From assembly GCA_020912385.1 (NCBI GenBank), contig CP087212.1, positions 1,488,001 to 1,552,000 on the forward strand: a DNA stretch of 64,000 bases, given 5' to 3'. Of this stretch, positions 56,344 through 64,000 are shown in pieces; within the stretch, counting starts at the first letter, position 1; each line of letters begins with the position of its first letter. A program made the position numbers and the translations under genes. The notes below the pieces were generated by a model that had not been told where the DNA came from, did no database searches, and worked only from the letters and a program-made list of their open reading frames with translations. Source of the DNA: Neofusicoccum parvum (Eukaryota; Ascomycota; Dothideomycetes; Botryosphaeriales; Botryosphaeriaceae).

Positions 56344-57484
56344 ATGCCAGGCCTCCCGGGTAAGCTTCCACCTGTGCGGCGCCTCGACCACCGCCTGCTC
56401 CAGCTCCGCCGCCCGCCAGTTCGCCCCGCTGACCCCGCGCTGAACAGCCACCGTCGACCTCGATGAGTGCATCGCACGACTCTACAAGAAGGAGCTCCTC
56501 GCCGACTCCGTCATCGAGGCAATATGCGCCAAGGCGAAGGAGCTCCTCATGAAGGAGAGCAACGTCGTGCACATCGACGCCCCGGTCACCGTCGTCGGCG
56601 ACATCCACGGCCAGTTCTTTGACATGATCGAGATATTCAGAATTGGAGGCTTCTGCCCGGACACAAACTACCTCTTCCTCGGTGCGTACTCCGTTACCGG
56701 CCGTTGCTGTGTGACGCGGCAGCGGCATCCTACTGGCTTGTCGCAGAAGACTCTCGTATTGACCCTTCCTCCTTCAGGCGACTACGTCGACCGGGGCCTC
56801 TTCAGCGTCGAAACCATCTCGCTCCTCGTCTGCCTCAAGCTGCGCTACCCCCACCGCGTGCACCTCATCCGCGGCAACCACGAGTCGCGCGGCGTGACGC
56901 AGTCGTACGGCTTCTACACCGAGTGCTCGCGCAAGTACGGCAACGCCAACGTGTGGCACTACTTCACCGACATGTTCGACTTCCTGACGCTATCGGTCGT
57001 CATCAACAACCAGATCTTCTGCGTGCACGGCGGACTGTCGCCCAGCATCCACTCCATAGACCAGATCAAGATCATCGACCGCTTCCGCGAGATCCCGCAC
57101 GAGGGCCCCATGGCTGACCTGGTCTGGAGCGATCCGGACAGCGAGCGCGACGAGTTCTCGCTCAGCCCCCGCGGCGCCGGCTACACGTTCGGCGCCCAGG
57201 TCGTCAAGAAGTTCCTCGAGGTCAACGGCATGTCGCACATCCTGCGCGCCCACCAGCTGTGCCAGGAGGGCTACCAGGTCCTGTACGACGACCGCCTCAG
57301 CACCGTCTGGAGCGCCCCTAACTACTGCTACCGCTGCGGTAACATGGCCAGCGTGCTCGAGGTCAGTGACACCGGTGAGCGCTTCTTCAACGTCTTTGAC
57401 GCCGCGCCCGAGAACGACGTGCATCGAGCCGAACAGCAGCAACAGCAGCAGGGCAAGGAAGTCCAGACGGAGTACTTCCTGTAG
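56344..57484 (+). CDS. ppg1: Serine/threonine protein phosphatase, PP2A-like Ppg1
   Basis: Exons 56344-56359 (16 bp), 56448-56681, 56778-57484 give 318 aa. Full set of PPP metal-site motifs: GDIHGQ (56-61), GDYVDRG (84-90), RGNHES (115-120), HGGLSPS and SAPNYCYRCGN. The N-terminus TVDLDECIARLYKKELL and the C-terminus ending EYFL, with a Gln run (HRAEQQQQQQGKE) before it, point to Ppg1 rather than PP2A proper or PP4; the YFL end is the carboxymethylated tail of PP2A-type enzymes. In yeast Ppg1 works with the Far/STRIPAK-like complex. The first exon (MPGLP plus one base) is short and therefore less certain. Intron 2 (96 bp) is stop-free and would insert 32 residues inside the active-site region if retained. 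Confidence 0.92.
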
Positions 57485-57995
57485 CGTATACAGTTGGGAG
57501 GCGGATCCTTTCAAACGGCGTTTTACGGCGTACGGCTGCATGAGATATCACGGGCATAGGTGGCGCAGTGCAAGCAACGCTTTCATGTATAGCAATCGAG
57601 AGCTGTGGTGCCTGGTCGCCTCAGTGAGACCGCCACACTCAGTCTTGTGTGGTTAGATATTACTTGCGTGACAACTTTTCATGCACGAACATCTAGACTC
57701 ATTGAAAATGGAAACTTGCAAGACGGGTATCTTGATTATTTGCTTGACCCGTAGAGACCGCGACGTCCCGGTTCAAGTACGTAAGAATGATACTGGGCTC
57801 CATACACGTATAGAACGCCCAGTCCAGCACAGTCCAGCCAAACCCAGCCCGTTCCACCAGGCCCTCAGCCTTTCCTTGTGTGACCCGAAAAAACACCGCA
57901 CTACTAACGCCCTCACCATGTGCCAACGCCATGCTAGACCCGTTGAAAATAAGTCTCCTCAAAAGCAAAAATAATTATTTGGAGCAGGAAGCGTT
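57485..57995. other. Convergent spacer
   Basis: 511 bp between the PPG1 and GID8 3' ends; no gene. Confidence 0.5.
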
Positions 57996-59224
57996 TCAGT
58001 CCCGCATTGCATCCGCTTCTCCATTACCGTTGTTCATTAATTCATCATCGTCGTCGTCAGTCGTCGTCTTCTCGGAGTCCAGCCCCAAGCTCAGATTCGG
58101 CGAGATATCCTTACGAGCTTCCCTAGCCTTCTGCTCAGACCAAGCGCGCAACCGGACGAGCTGCTTGATGCGCGCCTCGCGGCTGGCGCCCTGGCTGGAG
58201 AGGATCGCCTCATTGACCCTGGTTGCGACTGTCTGCCGGAGCGAGGGATCGAGTAGCTGAGCAAGCGGAGGCGCCAAGTTCTCGGGCGGAAAGATCAATA
58301 GCGCCATAGTGCGCTCGAGATCTTCGAGAAACTCCTGGTTCGTAGGAGCGCGCGGTGCCAGCTCCGACGTCGCAAACGTGAGCGCCGGCGTAATGTCGGC
58401 GTTTGGGCTCGACATGCACTTCCGGATCAGCTCAATCAGCTGCAGGCGGAGGAGCGCGAAGTGCAGTGCGGGGTCATGGTCGAGAATCTGCGCCAGAGAG
58501 TCAGTGATGAGTCTTGCGCAATGCTTTGATGAACATGACGTGAATGTGATATGTGCTCATACTAAAAACTGAAGGTGATTTTATCATCAACACCCGGAGG
58601 TGGATATGAGTGGTGCATGATACTTCAAATAATCATAGCGAAGAGAGGGGCCTTGGCGGGTTCAGAGAGGGGGAGAGACACTGACCTGAGGGTTGAGATC
58701 GTTGATCTTGTGGATGGCCGACTCGATGTTTCCCGCATGGATAGCATTCCTGATATCGACGCGCTCCTGTATCGACTGCGGCTCCGCACCGTGTGGGATG
58801 TTGGCCTCTAGAGCAAACCGCTTCGCTGCCATGGGGTAGCCCTCGCTGACAAGATAGTCCATGATGACATGGTTAATGTCTCTGCAGGCGGCGACGTTAG
58901 CAGCCGAATTGTCCAACACTTTGTGGCATGCGAATGGTGCAGTGCGTGAAGGGCGCCAAATCAGAGACAAGTAAATTTGTTCTCCACACGTTGTTTCGGA
59001 GAGATTCCCAACTTGATATTAACACATCATGGAAGAGGCGGGGCGGGGTAGCGTGCGGCATGCAGGTGGTGCAGGGGAGACGTACGACTTCGAGGGCTTG
59101 ATCTGCTCGATGCGGTGATCAAAAGGATGGCCGCGGCCGGTGGGCGTGGCCGCCGAAACCACGGTGGAGGAGCTCTGCGCGCGTCAGACAGAGCAGGGAC
59201 GAGGCGCCTGCGACGACGTACCAT
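57996..59224 (-). CDS. GID8: GID/CTLH E3 ligase complex subunit Gid8
   Basis: Exons on the minus strand: 59224-59222 (the ATG only), 59174-59086, 58881-58686, 58487-57996, giving 259 aa. Scaffold of the GID ubiquitin ligase, which degrades gluconeogenic enzymes when glucose returns. LisH motif INHVIMDYLVSEGYPMAAKRF (32-52), CTLH region IQERVDIRNAIHAGNIESAI then HKINDLNPQ joined to ILDHDPALHFALLRLQLIEL, and a CRA domain (FLEDLERTMALLIFPPE). The acidic tail (KTTTDDDDDELMNNG) resembles other fungal Gid8. Introns 2 and 3 are long for this window (204 and 198 bp). The start is inferred: ATG followed directly by gtacgt, with the 47 bp intron ending cgcgcag before SSSTVVSAATPTG, the expected fungal N-terminus. 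Confidence 0.87.
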
Positions 59225-59631
59225 TGTGGGTGAGATTCGTCTTCCTTACTCTATCGCATATCCATCGGTCATCTCCGCCCTGCCCTGAAGCACAAGACAG
59301 CGGTAGAGAGGAGCGGGCAGAGCGGCGGGCTGGAGTGGTGGGGGGATGGGGTGTTGAGGAGGAAGAGCTGCTGTGGGAAGTCGCGAGGGAGAAAAGCCTC
59401 TACCGAGGGCAGTCACGTGCCGGCCGGGCCCGCCCTGTGTGCCTGCGCTGGCGGGCTCCACTTGGACCACTCCCTCGAATCCACCGTGAACATTTTTAGT
59501 CACTGCGCTGCCAGGGTGCAGGACCCTATCGCCGCTCGCCTATTTCGTATATCTCCCCGCCAGCACCATGTTCTCTTAGCCCATTCCGTCTCACCCTGCT
59601 CCTCGAGTGCGACACACGGCACCCCTTCAGA
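59225..59631. promoter_or_regulatory. Divergent promoter, GID8 / URK1
   Basis: 407 bp between start codons. Has a CACGTG E-box at about 59413 and pyrimidine-rich sequence before the URK1 ATG. Confidence 0.5.
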
Positions 59632-61305
59632 ATGAGCACCGTCCAGAGGGCCCACTACTCCCCGCCGTGGGCGAACACCAGCCTTATCGGCGTCGCTGGC
59701 AGTTCCGGTTCAGGAAAGACGACGCTGTCCCTGGCGATCATCTCCGCCCTGAACCTGCCGTGGGTGGTGATCCTGTCGATGGTGGGTGACGCCCGCCGTC
59801 CGCTGCAGCTCGCGTGACCGCTTACCAAACCTGCTCCCAGGACTCGTTCTACAAGCCGTTGACGCCAGAGCAATCGGCCAAGGCTTTCAGAAACGAATAT
59901 GACTTCGATGCCCCGGAGGCCATCGACTTTGATCTTCTTGTAGAAGTGTTGCGCGAAATCAGGCAGGGGTAAGACATCAAGCTCTCGCTTCTTTGCTTCG
60001 CCAAAGTCTTGCCCAGTCGACTTCGCCGTCGGTCGCTGTCTTGAGCGCCGTACGTCTGCGCCAGCCAATAGCATGCTGACTTAACCGAAGAAAGAAGGTA
60101 GAGATCCCGGTGTACTCGTTCGAAAAACATCAGCGCCAGGCGAAGACAACGACCATCTACTCTCCGCACGTGCTCATTCTTGAAGGCATTTTTGCTTTGC
60201 ATGACCCGCGTGTGTTAGACTTGCTGGATTTGAAAGTCAGTTGTCTTGCCCAATTAGTCGGCATGCCAGATTCCTAAACATTGCAGATTTTCGCCGACGC
60301 CGAGCCTGACCTGTGTCTTTCTCGAAGACGTGAGTAGGTACACACTTTGCGGCAAGACTCTTTTAACCATTTGTGCCACAGTTGTCCGTGATGTCAAGAG
60401 CCGAGGTCGTGACATCGAGGGCTGCATCAAGCAATGGTTCCTCTTCGTGAAGCCCAACTTCCACAAATATGTTGCACCTCAACGGGAGGTTGCTGGTAAG
60501 TGCATCATTCGCCTGGCCAAGTGGACGTAGTGACCTGAGTGTTTTAGATCTTATCGTGCCGCGTGGTGTCGAGAACAAAGTCGCCATCTCGATGGTTACC
60601 GACCGCATCCAAAAGACCCTCACGATAAAATCAAGAATGCACCAAGCGGAGCTCAAGCGTCTCGGGAAGCTTGCGGAAGAGAGCCCACTCTCGCCCAATG
60701 TCCTCATACTTCCCGATACGAGACAAAACCGGGCTATCCATACGCTCTTGATCAACCCAGCCCTGGACAGGGAGAACTTCATCTTCTACTTCGACCGCAT
60801 CTGCGCACTGATGATTGAGGAGTCTCTTGTGTGTATGAACTTCGACGTGGTGGACGTCATCACTCCTATGAACACGACATACAGAGGCCTGAAGCCCACT
60901 GGCGAGACTAGCGCGGTTGTCATCCTCCGCGGTGGCAACGCATTAGAGCGGGGCCTCAGACGTGTGCTCCCCGACTCGCGAAACGGCAGGGTTCTGATAC
61001 AGAACAATTACCGTACAGGAGAACCAGAGCTGCATTACCGGGCGCTCCCAAGGGACATCGAGACGCACGAACGTGTACTTCTCCTGGATTCACAGATGTC
61101 AAGCGGCGGTGCGGCGCTCATGGCGGTGAAGGTTCTGGTTGATCACGGCGTCCCGGAAAAGAACATCGTCTTTGTCACGTATATGGCCGGTAAAATGGGC
61201 GTGGGGAGATTGATGCACGTTTTCCCGGACATCAGAGTGGTTGTCGGAAGGTTGGTGGATGATTATGAAGAGAGATGGGTTGAGAAGAGATATTTTGGTC
61301 ATTGA
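59632..61305 (+). CDS. URK1: Uridine/cytidine kinase fused to UPRTase-like domain
   Basis: Six exons: 59632-59781, 59841-59968, 60091-60235, 60287-60329, 60382-60495, 60548-61305, giving 445 aa. It phosphorylates uridine and cytidine in pyrimidine salvage. N-terminal P-loop GVAGSSGSGKTT (20-31), then DSFYKPL, YDFDAPEAIDFDLL, YSPHVLILEGIFAL, and a catalytic Arg-rich segment across exons 4-5 (RRLVRDVKSRGRDI). From about residue 195 a uracil phosphoribosyltransferase-type domain has the PRPP-loop relative LLLDSQMSSGGAA; Asp and the following Ser/Gly are kept, but the loop differs from true UPRTs (DPMLATGG), so transferase activity is doubtful. The exon 3 acceptor (ccgaag) is the weakest signal; it is chosen because it gives RQGKKVEIPVYSF. 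Confidence 0.92.
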
Positions 61306-61446
61306 TTGGTGAATGAGATGGCATCCGGTGAGTAAATCTATGTATAGAAAACACGAGAAAAAAGATATCATGACAGTTTCAGAAACTTTCTACTTCCATG
61401 GCAATACATCAACCTCCAGCAGTATCATCAGAACCCTTTCCGTTCT
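61306..61446. other. Convergent spacer URK1 / amine oxidase
   Basis: 141 bp, AT-rich; just 3' flanks. Confidence 0.6.

Positions 61447-64000
<2,554 letters not shown>

Overview
The window is nuclear DNA of a filamentous ascomycete (Pezizomycotina, most likely a Dothideomycete). It holds intron-bearing genes on both strands. The introns are short (about 47-200 bp, mostly 50-70) with GTRNGY donors and CTRAY branch sites. Intergenic DNA is GC-rich, and the gene set is fungal: a NUC-1/Pho4 bHLH, an aspartate/glutamate carrier with EF-hands, the Ca-binding external NADH dehydrogenase NDE1, Ppg1 phosphatase and Gid8. All exon joins below were inferred by eye from splice signals, reading phase and protein-family continuity. 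There is no transcript evidence.

Layout. 0.4-8.1 kb: an alpha/beta hydrolase, eIF3a (minus) and, behind a long divergent spacer, the heterotrimeric G-protein gamma subunit. 8-11 kb: non-coding, with a small inverted-repeat element. 11-17.9 kb: NUC-1-like regulator, a mitochondrial-type sirtuin, a small orphan ORF and the first of three retropepsin-like barrel genes. 20-26.6 kb: AGC1 carrier and a C2H2 zinc-finger factor. 26.6-32.6 kb: a 6 kb gene-free stretch rich in microsatellites. 32.6-39.4 kb: MFS transporter, an ornithine-decarboxylase-like gene and a MetE-like methyltransferase. 39.7-43.0 kb: two more retropepsin-like barrel genes in tandem. 43.9 kb: tRNA-Lys(CUU). 44.8-63.1 kb: dense housekeeping genes: NDE1, an unknown protein, AP-3 beta, a proline/glutamine/tyrosine-rich protein, Ppg1, Gid8, uridine kinase/UPRTase, and a flavin amine oxidase.

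The most unusual content is a dispersed family of three genes whose proteins carry the beta-barrel domain otherwise found at the protease position of Ty1/copia Pol. The catalytic D-S/T-G is eroded, there is no integrase, RT or RNase H, and all share a private C-terminal motif (W-[GS]-S/R-R...F-Q...YGL..M....-[DE]-L/I-EEG). Two share an intron at the same codon; one has the barrel duplicated. They look like host genes derived from a retroelement protein. Second is a family of about 80-140 bp MITE-like elements sharing a core around GAAGCATTCGTCCGGACGG, with four recognisable copies and possible fragments.

Several gene models need splicing to make sense: a GC-AG intron in eIF3a, a start codon alone in its coding exon in GID8, a 22 bp exon in the MFS gene, a 17 bp last exon in NDE1, and four stop-free introns of length 3n that would be read through by naive ORF calling. 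Polyamine metabolism appears twice (ODC-like gene and amine oxidase), but the genes are far apart and do not form a cluster.
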